A stretch of 64,000 nt of DNA from Trebouxia sp. TZW2008 (taxonomy: Eukaryota; Chlorophyta; Trebouxiophyceae; Trebouxiales; Trebouxiaceae). Within the stretch, counting starts at the first letter, position 1, and each line of letters opens with the position of its first letter. The notes beneath the pieces are model-generated. The model saw only the letters and a list, made by a program, of their open reading frames with translations. It had not been told where the DNA came from and ran no database searches. The DNA is taken from contig BDIU01000063.1 in assembly GCA_002118135.1 (NCBI GenBank), forward strand, positions 372,439 to 436,438, in the 5' to 3' direction. The position numbers and the translations under genes are program-made. This document shows, piece after piece, positions 45,849-56,981 of this stretch.

Positions 45849-48800
45849 ATGTCACGATATGTTGCAGAAGCGCATGAAGCCGATCCATTGCATGGCTTGG
45901 AAACAGCTTTGACTGCAGATCAACGCGAGTCTGATCCAGAGACTTGCCAGAGGCTGTTGCGCAACGCCTTGGTAGCGCTTCGGGCGGACCCTGAGTCTGT
46001 AGACAACAGCATGTTTGAGCTGCTCGGACCTGTTGTCGATTGTGCCGGCCTGTCGAGCATGTGCAACGAGCTAGCTCGAGAGTATCTGCAACTAGTGATC
46101 AAGCTTTGCTCTGGTCGGGAAGTGCTGACCGTAGTGATGGCACAGCTGGACAGCAGAGCAGGGTATGTGCGTGTCGCTCGTCAGGCAACGGCACCATCAA
46201 AACTCTACCTGGCCGAATCCGAGCACGTTTGATTTCGGCAGGAATGAGTGGCATTTGCAAGACAGCTTGCTGTGTCAAACAGCAGTCAGCGTCATCTGCT
46301 CCTTGCAGCGGCAACAGACAAGGCTCCTGGCTGACTATCTGCAAGTGTTTCTGAGCTCAGTCAGGTCAGCAACCTTATCAGACAATCTGTTGAAGTCACT
46401 TCACAGCACACTCATTGACTTGGGACCCATCATGCCTCCTGTCAGCAAGATGCAGCATGCACAGGATAACCAGCTTCTCGTCAGCTGCTTTACACTGCAG
46501 CTGATGCTGCATTCCCTCACCGTACCCCTGCAGCAGAAATGCAGTTTTCACAGCACACCAGGCTTCAACCTTGACCCAGCAAGTCAGCAACAATCAGGTC
46601 ATAGCAAAGGCAAAGGTCAATCAGCTTTGTACACAAAGCTGGTCCAGGAGGCAATGCAGAATCTGAATACGCTTGGGAATGGTCATCCTGCACAGCTGAG
46701 CAATATGTTGGACATCCTAAAGCATCCGAAGGGCAACAGCAAGCTACCAAGCTGTGATGCTGAGTCCTTTCTTGACATAGATGAGCTTCAGGTGAGCACA
46801 CTGCATGCAGTTGTAGTCAAGTCACATATCGTCAAAGCCAGGTCTGGAATATGCCTTCAGCCACAATCTCATGCTGTTGCTTGTCTTCCCCAAGGTCTTT
46901 GCTGCATCCTTGCGGTGTCTGCCTCTGATTGACTCCTCTTGAAACATGGGAAGGCCAGTGTTCTTTGCACCATCATCCGATCAACAAGCAAGTGTGCTTG
47001 CCTTTGGAACATCTCACACAGTTGTTCAAGCAACGCAACTCAGCTAAGGTGCACGTTGCAGTCAGATAGTTACCGTATGAGCCCTTGGCTATCATATTTA
47101 GGCTGTGCACACAACAGCCTGCCACATTCAGCATTGCACATGATGACCAGACCGCTCTTGCATACAGGTAGCAGCTGCTCTTGCAGTCCATGCAGCCTTG
47201 TGTGTTAAAGGTTGTGGTGTCAAAGATACAGCATCAAGCAATCCTGCAGACATCATGGACACAGCTCATCAACATGCCAGTCTGCTCTTACAAGTTGCCA
47301 GCGACTGCCAGGTATAACCCGCCCCTTCACCGCTTCATGCAATCTTCGCATACAAACACCTCTAAGGTGCAGCTGTTTGGGGCTTCTGCTGGGGACGCTC
47401 AGCTGGTTGGACTGAGCAACATGCAACTGTTGGGGTTGCTCACTTTTATGGGGTTATGCTCATTGCCTTGCATCAGAATTTGCATACGTGCAACCCGGGT
47501 TTGCCCCTTCAGTGCTCCATGCAAACTTTGCACACATAGAACAACCCTCAAATGCAACTGTCTGGGGTTTTGCCTGGTTTGCTCAGCTGACTTTACTGTG
47601 CAACTGTTGTAGTTTGCTCAAGTTTGTTGGGGTTTTGCTGATTGCCTTGCATCAGAATTTGCATACGTGCAACCCTGCTTTGCATCTGTGGCAGCAGCCC
47701 ATGACATCAGCGGCCAGAGAAACCTGCAATACAGCAGTGTCAATATGATCATAGCAAAAGACATAGGGCTGACCCCTCGTAGGTCAATCTTTTGAGGGTT
47801 GTTGCTCTGAAAGTAGCACTCCCAGGCTGCCTCTTTGGACAGAGGCTCCCGTTATGGCGCTTAACGGTGTAGACTTTTCTTTTTTCCCCCTCTATTCTGA
47901 TCATAGCAGCTTGGCATGGTATTGATGTGACTTCACACTGGGGTGCAGAGAGAGGAAACTCAAGAGTGGAATCTGTTCAATATATATGGAGAGGCTTTGC
48001 ATGTATCTTGTCTCAGAAGTGTGCAATGAACATGAAATGGTCTGCGTGATGCTGGGAAGTCACAAAATCTGCATAACAATGAGCGGGGCTGCACAGCTTG
48101 GGACGGTAAGGTCACTTTCGCATGAGTGTCTGTGACAAACCCCGCACCTAAATTGTTGCACATGCTTCATTACTTGACGCAGAAATCAGTCTGTGCATGC
48201 GTTGCTGCAGCTGTACATGTTGGCAAAAACACAAGACAGCATGCATGATTTTCAGAACGCAAAGATGATAAGAAGTTCAAGCGATATATGCTCAAGCATC
48301 AGGTGAAAGCTTACAACATGAATGTGAGTGGGTGTGCAGGAAGCAGCAGTGGCAGAGAAGGGGCTGGCCATCATATCAGCAGCTTCACAGCAAGTCAAGC
48401 AATTCCCACAGGTGACTCACAACTTGCTACTCAGACATGCAATGCACTTGTGATCGCCATGGCAACAGTACAAAGCTGATGTCCACAACGCAGATGGCTT
48501 TCACGTGCTTGACCCGACGTCTTGGTTGTCACGCATGCTTAGAGCCTACTCTTCATGCAGTGCAAGAGGCTCAGCTCAGCAGTAGTGTACAGGCTTTGAC
48601 AGAGAGTCTGGAGGTGACCACGGTGCAGACTGTGCAGTGATGCCATGCTGTGCAGTCAAAGCTGACAGCAATGAGGGAAATGTGCTCACATTCCAGGACC
48701 TTGCTGCTGCTTGTCTGCAGGGCAAGAGAGCTCAGCTCTGCAGCAGTGTACAGGCCTTGACTGAAACTCCCTGCTGCTGCATTGATGCACTATGTATGGT

Positions 48801-50775
48801 GATGCAAAACTACGCAGACGCTGTCTGCAAGGACAGCGCCAAATTCTGCAGCAGTTTGGACATGGCAGAACAGTGTGTGGTCAATGCTGACAACATGAAC
48901 ATCAGAAAAGGTCCATCTGGGCTCAGCACCTTGCTGCTGCTTGTGTGCAGGCTGACAGGGCACAGCTCAGCAGCGTTGTACAAGCCTTGGCAGAGAGCCT
49001 GGAGGTGACCATGGTGCAGCACCCGCTGCCACACCTGCGCAATATGGCTTTCTGGGCTTTGGAGTCACTGCTGGATGCCCTTCAGGTTATGCAGTGATAC
49101 AAGTCACAAGCACATCTGAAGCAGCCGTGATTTGAGGATGCAAAAGACAGCTGTGTGTGATGCCCACGTCCTGTTTCAAAGTCGCCATGGAATCTGACAA
49201 TCTGCTGCATTACTTGCATACAAATGCAGACATATGCATGGTCACAAGGTGCAGATTGGCACTGCATGCTTTGACTAACACACAGGGCAATGCTGCCTGA
49301 ATCTGCATAAGCTTTTGCAGACAAGGATCTGACCAGGATCATGTAAATTGCAGGTAGAGGCAAGTGTCAGTTTGACACAGCAGCTGCTGCAGTCTGAGTA
49401 CCCAGATGTGGCAGCGTTGATGCTGCACCGGCTGCAGCAGCAAGCAGACAAGTGCTGGGGTCATGATCAAGGTGGGTGGGGTGTGTACCTTTTCAGAATG
49501 AGTGTCTTTTGTGACTGGTCTGTCTTGTGTTGCGTTCTGCCAGTAGCTTGTATCAAGCAGGCTGAGAAGCTTTCTAGCGCTGATGAGCATGCAAAAATTG
49601 ATCAGTTATTGGTTTGCACAATGTTAGTTTGCTTCCATATCACGACGCTCAAGACAAGCCTGTTTGGCGAGATAGGACTTGTGCCACACATACCTAGCAG
49701 TATATGCTGGAATATATTATTATTATTATTATTACTGTTATTATTATTGTTATCATTGTTGTTATTGGTTTGCTTCCAGTTCACATCTCACATGTACAGT
49801 GCGCGTGCATCGCAGTTAGGTCCGTATTTTTTGCAATGCAAGTTTGTGTCATGGTATGCAGATGAGCAGTGGCAGTTGTTGCGGCCATTGTTGCTTGACT
49901 CTGCACTGGCTTGGCTGGAACCACATGGGAAACATGGCTGGGCGCCGCCAAACGCCATTCATGACAACATAGAGCCCATTTCTGCAGCCCTGAACCTAGT
50001 TAGATTTTTGCTGTTGCGCGAACAAGCACAGCACTCAACACACACAAAGGTGAGTCACATGCGTGCAGCATTGTGCAGAATTATGATGCAGTTTGACTGA
50101 CAACCTAGAGTCCTATCCAACCTAGAGATTTGTGCAGCCCTGCACTTAGTCGGACTCTTTGTTTTGCGCGAGCAAGCACAGCACTCAACATGCACAAAGG
50201 TCAGTCAAATGCGTGCAGCATTGTGCATTTGTAATGCAGCTTGACTCGCAACCTAGAGCCCATCTGTGCAGCCCTGAGCTAGTGAGATTCTTGTTTTGGT
50301 CTGGGCAAGCACAGCACTCAAGGCAAACCTAGGTCAGTCATATGCAAGCAAGCGCTGTACTGAGTCATTGTAAACGTGACTCAATACACACAAAGGTCAG
50401 GCACATGCTTTGAGCACTGTGCCAGGTCATTATATGTATACCAGTACAGTTTGACTTGACACATTATGCACATTGACTTGCAGCACAGTCACAACAGGAT
50501 CTCTAGTTATCAGCTGTCTGCCCCACCCAAAGCTATCATTTAACATTGTCAGTGCTGAAGAAAGCAATCCATCTCAGGTTTCAGTGTCAGTTCTGCCCAT
50601 CATGCAGGTCCAGGATTCAGCTGTCATGCAATCCTTGAAGACCATTAGCAGCCTGTTGACTCAAGCAATCAGAGCAGAAGTTGAGCAACAGCATTCACCA
50701 GATGTTGAGCTGATGTTGGCTGTGTCCCGAGCATTGGAGGTGCTGAGCAGGCTGTCAGAGCTGCTAGCTGTGTGA
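45849..50775 (+). CDS. ALF4: ALF4 / glomulin-like RING-ligase inhibitor
   Basis: Plant ALF4 and animal glomulin bind RBX1 and inhibit cullin-RING ligases; in plants this affects auxin responses. Anchored exons are 45849-46162 (SSMCNELAREYLQLVIKLCS), 46242-46791 (QDSLLCQTAVSVICSLQRQQ, SVRSATLSDNLLKSLHSTL), 47168-47311 (48 codons), about 48955-49086 (LPHLRNMAFWALESLLDALQ), 49354-49471 (VSLTQQLLQSEYPDVAALML), about 49780-50049 (then PISAALNLVRFLLLREQAQ) and about 50608-50775 (MQSLKTISSLLTQAIRAEVE, ending SRLSELLAV). The alpha-helical HEAT-like pattern and the C-terminal AALNLxRFxLL segment match ALF4/glomulin; phases fit where checked. Three introns and the 3' flank carry exon-edge duplicate arrays. 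A frame near 48258 (RKDDKKFKRYMLKHQ) may be another exon or belong elsewhere. Head-to-head with PrimPol. Confidence 0.72.
47330..47690. repeat. About 190-bp tandem duplicate in an ALF4 intron
   Basis: A block containing tttgctcattgccttgcatcagaatttgcatacgtgcaaccc-type sequence occurs at about 47455-47500 and 47635-47680. It is preceded in both by variants of tgcaactgttgg/tgtagtttgctca. A second half-unit links ctctaaggtgcagctgtttggggc (about 47361) and ctcaaatgcaactgtctggggt (about 47546). There is no coding potential. Confidence 0.7.
47766..47886 (+). ncRNA. Candidate structured noncoding RNA with terminal T-run
   Basis: Consecutive perfect stems can be drawn: TGACC/GGTCA (47770-47774 with 47782-47786) or alternatively CCCTC/GAGGG, GCCTCT/AGAGGC (47829-47834 with 47841-47846, loop TTGGAC) and CGTTA/TAACG (47850-47854 with 47862-47866, loop TGGCGCT). 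A weaker TGCT/AGCA lies between them. The block is followed by TTTT and then six T at 47880-47885, as in Pol III terminators. It is in the sense orientation inside an ALF4 intron. No family (tRNA, 5S, U6, SRP) was recognised and no clear B-box is present. This is structural inference only. Confidence 0.3.
48535..49085 (+). repeat. Three-copy exon duplication in the ALF4 gene
   Basis: The block agctcagcagtagtgtacag/gctttgacagagagtctgga (about 48571) recurs at about 48731 and 48963. The last copy is in frame with the ALF4 exon (VQALAESLEVTMVQHPLPHL). The first ends quickly in TGA and the second diverges after the shared block. Each is preceded by an ACCTTGCTGCTGCTTG..GCAG acceptor-like stretch, clearest at 48699 and 48930. 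Confidence 0.75.
49715..49770 (+). repeat. TTA/TTG microsatellite
   Basis: Roughly 17 ATT/GTT-type triplets in a row inside the ALF4 intron before the exon that starts near 49780. It may act as part of the polypyrimidine tract region. Confidence 0.9.
49970..50350 (+). repeat. Three copies of an ALF4 exon end with its donor site
   Basis: The exon end at 49969-50049 (agcccatttctgcagccctg, cacaaag then GTGAGT) is repeated at about 50110-50200 and 50255-50335. Spacing is 149 and 134 bp. Copy 2 keeps cacaaag followed by GTCAGT and copy 3 reads acctag followed by GTCAGT. Both downstream copies have lost an open frame. Confidence 0.85.
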
Positions 50776-51180
50776 TACAGTGCATCAATTTGCTTCAGTT
50801 AGACACTCACAACCTATGTTTTCCTCAGCTTACAGCACTCCTGCACAACTCTGATCTCGACTGCGTCTCAAGTATTGAAGGTGCCGAGCAGGCTGTCAGA
50901 GCTGCTGGCTGTATGATGCAATGTATCAATGTGCTTCAACCATGCACTGACAGCCCAAGTTTGCCTCAGCTTGCAGCATTTCTGCTGTTGGCTGTGTCTC
51001 AAGCATTGAAGGTGTTGAGCAGGCTGTCAGAGCTGCTAGCTAAATGACACAGTGCGTCAACTTACTTCAATCAAGCACTGACAGCATATGTTTGCCTGAG
51101 CACTCCTTGATGTTGGCTGTGTTCCAAACATTGAAGGTGCTGAGCAGGCTGTCAGAGCTGCTATGCGTATGATGCTATGC
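50690..51180 (+). repeat. Four copies of the ALF4 terminal exon end
   Basis: The block gagcaggctgtcagagctgc occurs at about 50745, 50886, 51017 and 51142 (spacing 141, 131, 125). Each is preceded by versions of ttggctgtgtcccgagcattgga. The first is the coding end (SRLSELLAV, TGA at 50775). The later ones form a decaying array in the 3' flank, two with nearby alternative stops. Confidence 0.85.
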
Positions 51181-51355
51181 AGCAGTTGGTTCAGATAACA
51201 CTACGGCAGCCTGCCTATGATTAGATAAAGCACTTTGCTCAGCACTGTGGCAGCCTGACTATAATGCAATGCATTCGTTCATTTCATTGATACAGTGGCG
51301 GCCTGACACAGCCAGCTTCATGATCGTGCTCTGCACTGGAGCAAGGGAAGGGATG

Positions 51356-54034
51356 TCACAGTGCTGCTGGAGATACGACTGCAACTATGAATGCTGTCCA
51401 CCCCTTGCTGAGCTTACTCAGCATTGTAGGGTTGCTTGCCAAGTCCTGGTAGTCCTCAAAATCATTTTCGACTTCGTCTTGTCCGGCATCTGCGTCACCT
51501 GTGCCCTGCATGCCCATCAGCTACCTGAGCAATTCAAATGATGATGATGAGCGCGCACAGCACAACACAACAGATCTGAAAGAACCTTCAGGAATGGGCT
51601 TTTCTGCAAGATGTAAGCAAGAAAAGAGCTGAGAATCTTGGAGCACAAATGGCTGAGTTCGATATTTACATGGATGTAACTAGCTGCTCCAGCCAGGACA
51701 AACAGCAGTATACAAAAGCAAGTTCCACTGTGCACTCGTATACAATGCAATGCTATGCTAACGCAGCTCAATGTCCATGCAGCTGCAGCTGCTGTGCAAA
51801 AACAGGGATCAGATTTGGTCAAGAAACGCGTGCTCTTACAATCATACATCTGATCCAAATGTGCACGTCTGCAAAGCCAGCTTCTTCTAGAAGCTCTACG
51901 ACCTCTGGAATGGTCCACAATTTCCAATGATAAGTGAAGGCATGTTTCAGCACCTGTATATGCACACTTTGTTTGAGCATCTGTAATACTTGCAATTGCA
52001 AGTGTGGGATGTGGAAATTCCTGAGCACGAATGCCAAAGTGATTGTGTTTGGAGTCGAGCATTGGCTGTGTGCTGAACCATCAATGCCAAGTTAACCCTG
52101 GGCTGGCTTCATTTCATTCATTCTTTCATTCATTCTAGACGTATGCTAGACAGGGTCAGCAGGCTGGCTTGGACGAGCAGAAAGTTGCTATGATCCTGCA
52201 TGAGATGCAGATGTCTGGCTGCAGCTTCTGTACCTGAGAGGTCTGTGGGTCTTTCAGACTGATATGACAGGTCAATTGTCGCTTGACAGGGTCAAATTTG
52301 GCCTGTTCCCACAAATAAGACAGTCCTGCAGCAAACAGACCTGTGCTTGGCGTCTGCGACATGCTGCAGCAAATTCAGAGCTAGTACAACACTACTTGTT
52401 AATGCAGACATTGCTGCTTCCAAGAACATTTGATATATGAACATTTGATATATGAACATTTGGAATGCAAGGACAGTTTTCTTGGTTCCCGAAAGTTGCT
52501 TTGAAGAGAAAGTCTGTACCAGAAATCTCATTTTGGCGCCGTAGCTTAACACTGCTTTCACCAGCGTGTCCACCCAGTATGTCTAAAACCAAAATGCTGC
52601 CATCTTCCTGATTCATCGCTGCACGAGACAGTCTGAGATATCGCACCACTTCCTGTCTAGCAAAGCAATCAGTCAGTCAATTCATGCATCAACGGGTTCA
52701 TACTGTCTTAGGGTCCCAAATGAAGGTCACACAGACAAGGTGTCAATTCTAAGCTGTCAGCATGATGTCAGACACCCCTCATACAGATTCGACTGAGCTA
52801 CAGTCACATGCATGATAGAACTATGGTTAGTTTGCTTGGTATGTAGTGGTAACATCATTGTCTGCTCGTGTGCAACTAATGCAACGCAATGCAGCTTGGT
52901 TTGGACATGCAGTGCAAGGCATTGCCTCACCTTGACCTTAGCAGAAAGATGCTGAAATTGAGTGCACAGACAATGTCTGCAGGCCTTGAAATATGGTCTG
53001 CAAGCTGATCAGGGTCCATAGCTTCCTGTGAGCTTTGATCTAGAACAAGCCTACCCACTGCTGGGTACTGTGCCAAATCCTCCAATACCTGCCAATCAGC
53101 AGCGTGTTGTCAATGCTGCAGAGTGAAAGCTGTCGTAATTTGCTGTAGCCTGCGTGAATCATGATATGCAACATAATATTCTAATTTCCACACATTTGCT
53201 ATGTAAGTGTGGCACAAACTTGGTCTTGCCAGGCTGGCTGGTTCATGTAGTCACAGCAAGGATGTGTAGTGTCCAATTTCTGAAAGTCAGGAAAACAAAT
53301 GCGTGACCATGGTATGCAAACCCATGAAAAGTGCCTATGCAAACGGCAGTCAGATCAACATGCGGAGCTAAGCCCCCTCTGACTCACATTGGCTTCGACA
53401 AGAGATAGCTGATTCTCAGCCTGACCAAGCATACCCTGGCCATTGTGCTGCCAACCCCACTGTAAAGCCTCCCTGTCGGTGTCAACACCCAGTGCTGTTC
53501 TGCGCACATCACTTTTGCACCATGTGGCGCTGATCAAGCTGGTTCCGCTGAAGTCCTCTCGCAAGTGCAGGGGCACCTGCGCATGTGTGCGAATTTGCAG
53601 CTTGCAAGAACGCGGAAGCTGAATGTTAGGTCAGCATCAATCCAGGTTTGTGGTACCTGTAGGCCGACGTACTGTCGAAAGAACTTCAACATATATTGGA
53701 TATCACCTGCCGGCGACTGCACTGTATTGACACAAAAGAAATCTCGACAAGGGGAATGCAGCAGTTGTGCATACGTTGCAAGTTGGACTTAAACGAGAGC
53801 GAGAGTCGGCTTTACAGAGGCATACCGGCTTTTTGATACAGGTCATGCCGGTCTAACAATCCTGCAAGGATACGTTGCGTGTCGACCAGTAGATACACTA
53901 AGATCGGCGCCACGACGGACCACCGTCTTACCTGAAGGCTGTGCTGATGTTGAGGTCTTAGGGTCCGGAAGCAACGTGGTGCTATCCGCACGGGGCTTGG
54001 CAACAGCCTGAGAGGCTCGTTTTGCTTTGCCCAT
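51356..54034 (-). CDS. Class I SAM-dependent methyltransferase, uncharacterised family
   Basis: Predicted methyltransferase of unknown substrate. Exon 1 (54034-53932) encodes the basic MGKAKRASQAVAKPRADS. Exon 2 starts at 53787 (YAQLLHSPCRDFFCVNTVQS, YMLKFFRQYVGLQ). The next exon (about 53390-53577) holds the SAM-binding motif region LREDFSGTSLISATWC and the acidic strand TALGVDTDREALQWG. Then VLEDLAQYPAVGRLV with ADIVCALNFSIFLLRSR (about 52930-53095), EVVRYLRLSRAAMNQEDG with LVLDILGGHAGESS (about 52500-52660), LSYLWEQAKFDPVKRQLTCH (about 52240-52350) and HAFTYHWKLWTIPEVVELLE with EAGFADVHIW (about 51840-51960). The last exon is acidic and ends KGWTAFIVAV with TGA at 51356. The YxWEQA-FDP and WTIPEV-LLEEAGF blocks are characteristic of a conserved bacterial and algal methyltransferase group. 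Head-to-head with the SMP-30 gene. Confidence 0.8.
52110..52140. repeat. TTCATTCATTC microsatellite
   Basis: Tandem ttcatt units with a single interruption in a methyltransferase intron. Confidence 0.8.
52425..52465. repeat. Three tandem 15-bp units
   Basis: The unit gaacatttgatatat is repeated twice, followed by a partial gaacatttggaat. It lies just below the donor side of the 52500-52660 methyltransferase exon. Confidence 0.8.
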
Positions 54035-54661
54035 CTGCAACACTTCTTGGTACTTGCTTGACGCGCAATCGCGTGACAACGGTAGCAAAGCATGTCACCC
54101 TTGCTGCCAGTTTTGAAATGCGATGCAAGAGCAAGGAAGAAGACGTTCGGACATTCCAAGAGGTCTTCGAAGAAGCAGAGCACAGCATCGACCAATCGCG
54201 AACGAGATCATTAGACACAACTAACTTTCTGTCAAACAGTTGAGTTGAGCCAGCTTTGCTCGAAGCAGTTGCTAGCGATCGTCAGGCCAACCCTCCCGAC
54301 AGTGGTACATCCAACTCTAGATCATCTGAGAAAGGTGGGCAGTTGACCCGATGGAGTGCGTGATTGTGGTCCTCACGTTCGATGCCAGTGTGCTTTGTGT
54401 CATATGTTAACTTACGTGGGTGAACGTATATGTCTTTGGGTCAAGCCCGTCATGCCATTGGCCTACGGATTGCACCTGCTTGAAATTATGACTCAGGAAG
54501 GCACTAGGCAGCTGCATACCCTATAAGCTTGCCGGAGGCATCAACGTTGACGGGCTGCGTTCTGGAGATGATCACAGTTGCAATGACTTTCCACAAAACC
54601 GATGGACGTTTTGCATGCACACAGGCAGGCCGTCGCGGTGTGAGCCTCTTTTTGCCAAAAC
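54035..54661. promoter_or_regulatory. Divergent region between methyltransferase and SMP-30 genes
   Basis: About 627 bp between the two start codons, richer in CG dinucleotides than nearby introns. No other gene is supported: the small open frames on both strands have no conserved content. Confidence 0.45.
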
Positions 54662-56981
54662 ATGGGAGGCGATCCAAGTGTAAAGCTTGTTCTTGACTGT
54701 CACACTGACCTCGGGGAGTCTCCTGTCTGGGACGCAAGAACCGGCAGGCTTTACTTTGTGGACATCAACGAAAAGCAGATTCACGTTTACACGCCTTCAG
54801 ATGAGAAGCACTTTGTGATCAGTGCCCCAGTAAGTCCTGAACTTGACTACCTATTGCAATTCGGGCATTGCATCAACAGTCAGTGTTTGTGAACAATGTG
54901 CAGCTCAGCAGCTTATGATTATGTGCAAAGATTGTTGGCCAGTCATTCCAGGGCCTGTAGCTCATGCCTGTACTAAACAATGCTGTATGATCCTCAAAGG
55001 TCACTTGGGCATGACAGCATCTGCAACACACCTTACACCTAAGCTGCAGCATATGCTGCACAGAATGCAAAGAGTACAGTCATCACACATGTGGATGACG
55101 CTGCTGCATCATCAGTGCTGTATGCTGTTTGCAGTCAACAGTGGGATGTGTTGTGCCCACCAGCGATCCCAACATCTTGCTAGCAGCCCTTGGCAGCAAT
55201 GTGGTTGAGGTCAACATTGAGAAGAGGAAGGCAGGCAGGATTGTCGCCTTTGTGTCCACTGACGACAATGCTGAGGGCACTCGCTTCAATGATGGAAAGG
55301 CAACCCCACAAGGGGTGTTCATTGTTGGCAGAATGAACAGAGCGTGGAGGGAGGGCCAGCCTGGCAAGCTGTTTGCCATGGACCTGCGTGTTCCCGGCAA
55401 CTCCTTTGGTCTGCTGACAATTCTGGGCCCCACTGAGGTCAGCGCCTGTGCATCATTGCATCAAGCTTGCCATATTCATTTGTCTGTTATGGTCTGCATA
55501 CACTGTATGCTCTGCTGTCTCATCAAGACCAATGCATGGGCAGAGCCATTCTAGGCAGCATTCCAGGACATATTTGAAGGTGCCTGCAGCGCAAGTTGAC
55601 TAGCCATACTTGTATGCCCGACTGTGCTATGTGCATGAAGATATGGAGTACCATCAAAGACTCCTGCATGTCAGTTGTGTCATGATGGAAAGACACAAAT
55701 GCATTTGTGCATTAAGTGCTGTCACTTGCACAACAATCCATCTGCTTTTTCATCAGTGCCTTTTGGCAGATAGCTGCGGTGACCATCTTTTGGGTCCTTT
55801 GACAGCACAGGCAAATGGCTAAGCGCCCATATTCTGCTGTAGGTCTGGTGTCAAGTGTAGTCTCGTGTGCTGATGGACGATGTTGATGTAGCTTTGCTGT
55901 CCAGGTGACACCAGCATTGTCCCATGTGCTGACAGGTCAATGTTGCTACAGGTTTGCTGTCCAAATGGCATGGACTGGGATCAGGACAAGGGCGTCTTCT
56001 ACTTCATTGACACAGCTGACTCAGTTGTGCGCAGCTACCCTGTGGATGAGAACGGTGTCCCTAAGAGGTCTCAAGATGGCGTGCTACTAGGTGTCAAGGA
56101 GGTCAGTCAAGATCAAACCAGTAGAAATTAGCCCTAAGACTAGCTGGCTGAATGCTTAAGCAATGAAGTATTGAACAACTGCCAGGCAGCTGTTGCCAGC
56201 GCATGCTCTTGCGTGCGCAAATGGCTGTCTTGCTGAGCAACATATTCCAATGCGGCGTGTGCGATATAAACCTGGCTTGCGCGACGACATATTACAATGC
56301 AGCATTTGCATAGCTTGAAATGACTCTGCAAAGAGTGAACTGCTTTTGCAAGATCCCAAAGCCTCATTTATCACTGTCAAATCTTGTGCCCATTCCGAAA
56401 TGTCAAGCACAGTGCTCCGCCATGCGATAGGCTTGTTTCTGCATGCTTTCTGCAACTGGTGTCATGGTTCAAGTGTACAGTAAACCCTCTTTGTAACGAG
56501 TGCTTTGTTCACCAAAAAATGCTCCTTACATTGAACTGTCCTTTCTCAGAGGGACCAATGCAGTCACAATGCAGTGATTGATAACCAATGGCGTTGCCCT
56601 TACACCCAGTGTCTTTACAAAGAGAGTTTGCTGTACTTGCAGGTCATCACCCCAAGCGAGGAGGGTGTCGTGCTGGATGGCATGACAATAGACAGCAAAG
56701 GCAACTTGTGGATTGCTCACGGTGAGGGAGGAGCGATCGTATGTTACAACCCAAACACTGGCAAGGAGATTCAGAGGATTGAGTTGCCTGTCAGAAGGCC
56801 CACTTCATGCACTTTTGGTGGGCCTGAGCTGAAGACGCTGTACATCACCACCAGACACGAGGGCCGTCACTTGGAGGAAGGAACAGAGGCATCAGAAAAC
56901 TGGGGTGGACTGTTCTCAGTGGAGATTCCAGGAGTCACAGGTGCCAGAGCTGCTCTGTATGTGCAGCTGGGGGAGAAATGA
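54662..56981 (+). CDS. SMP-30 / gluconolactonase / regucalcin family protein
   Basis: Six-bladed beta-propeller lactonase of the SGL family, likely hydrolysing a sugar lactone with a divalent metal ion. Four exons join in phase 0 (54662-54829, 55135-55437, 55952-56101, 56643-56981) for 319 aa, normal for the family. Metal-site residues are all present: Glu in LGESPVWD, Asn in GTRFNDGK, Asn in CCPNGMDWD and Asp in VLDGMTIDSKGNLW. Further family signatures are GRLYFVDINEKQIHVY, QGVFIVGRMNRAWREG, FYFIDTADSVVRSYPVD, TGKEIQRIELPVRRPTSCTF and LKTLYITTRHEG. There is no signal peptide, so it is probably cytosolic. The substrate cannot be told from sequence. An intron carries a degenerate copy of the third exon's acceptor. 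Confidence 0.94.
55860..55965 (+). repeat. Duplicated acceptor and exon start in the SMP-30 gene
   Basis: The real junction (gtgctgacaggtcaatgttg, ctacag then gtttgctgtcc, about 55925-55962) has an upstream copy at about 55866-55903 (gtgctgatggacgatgttga, tgtag then ctttgctgtcc). Spacing is about 59 bp and both keep an AG. Confidence 0.7.

Noticed and set aside
49348..50100. A long 250-codon plus-strand open frame
   Set aside because: It runs through an intron with a TTA/TTG microsatellite that reads as polyleucine. Only its two ends (49354-49471 and about 49780-50049) match ALF4, with clear splice sites between them.
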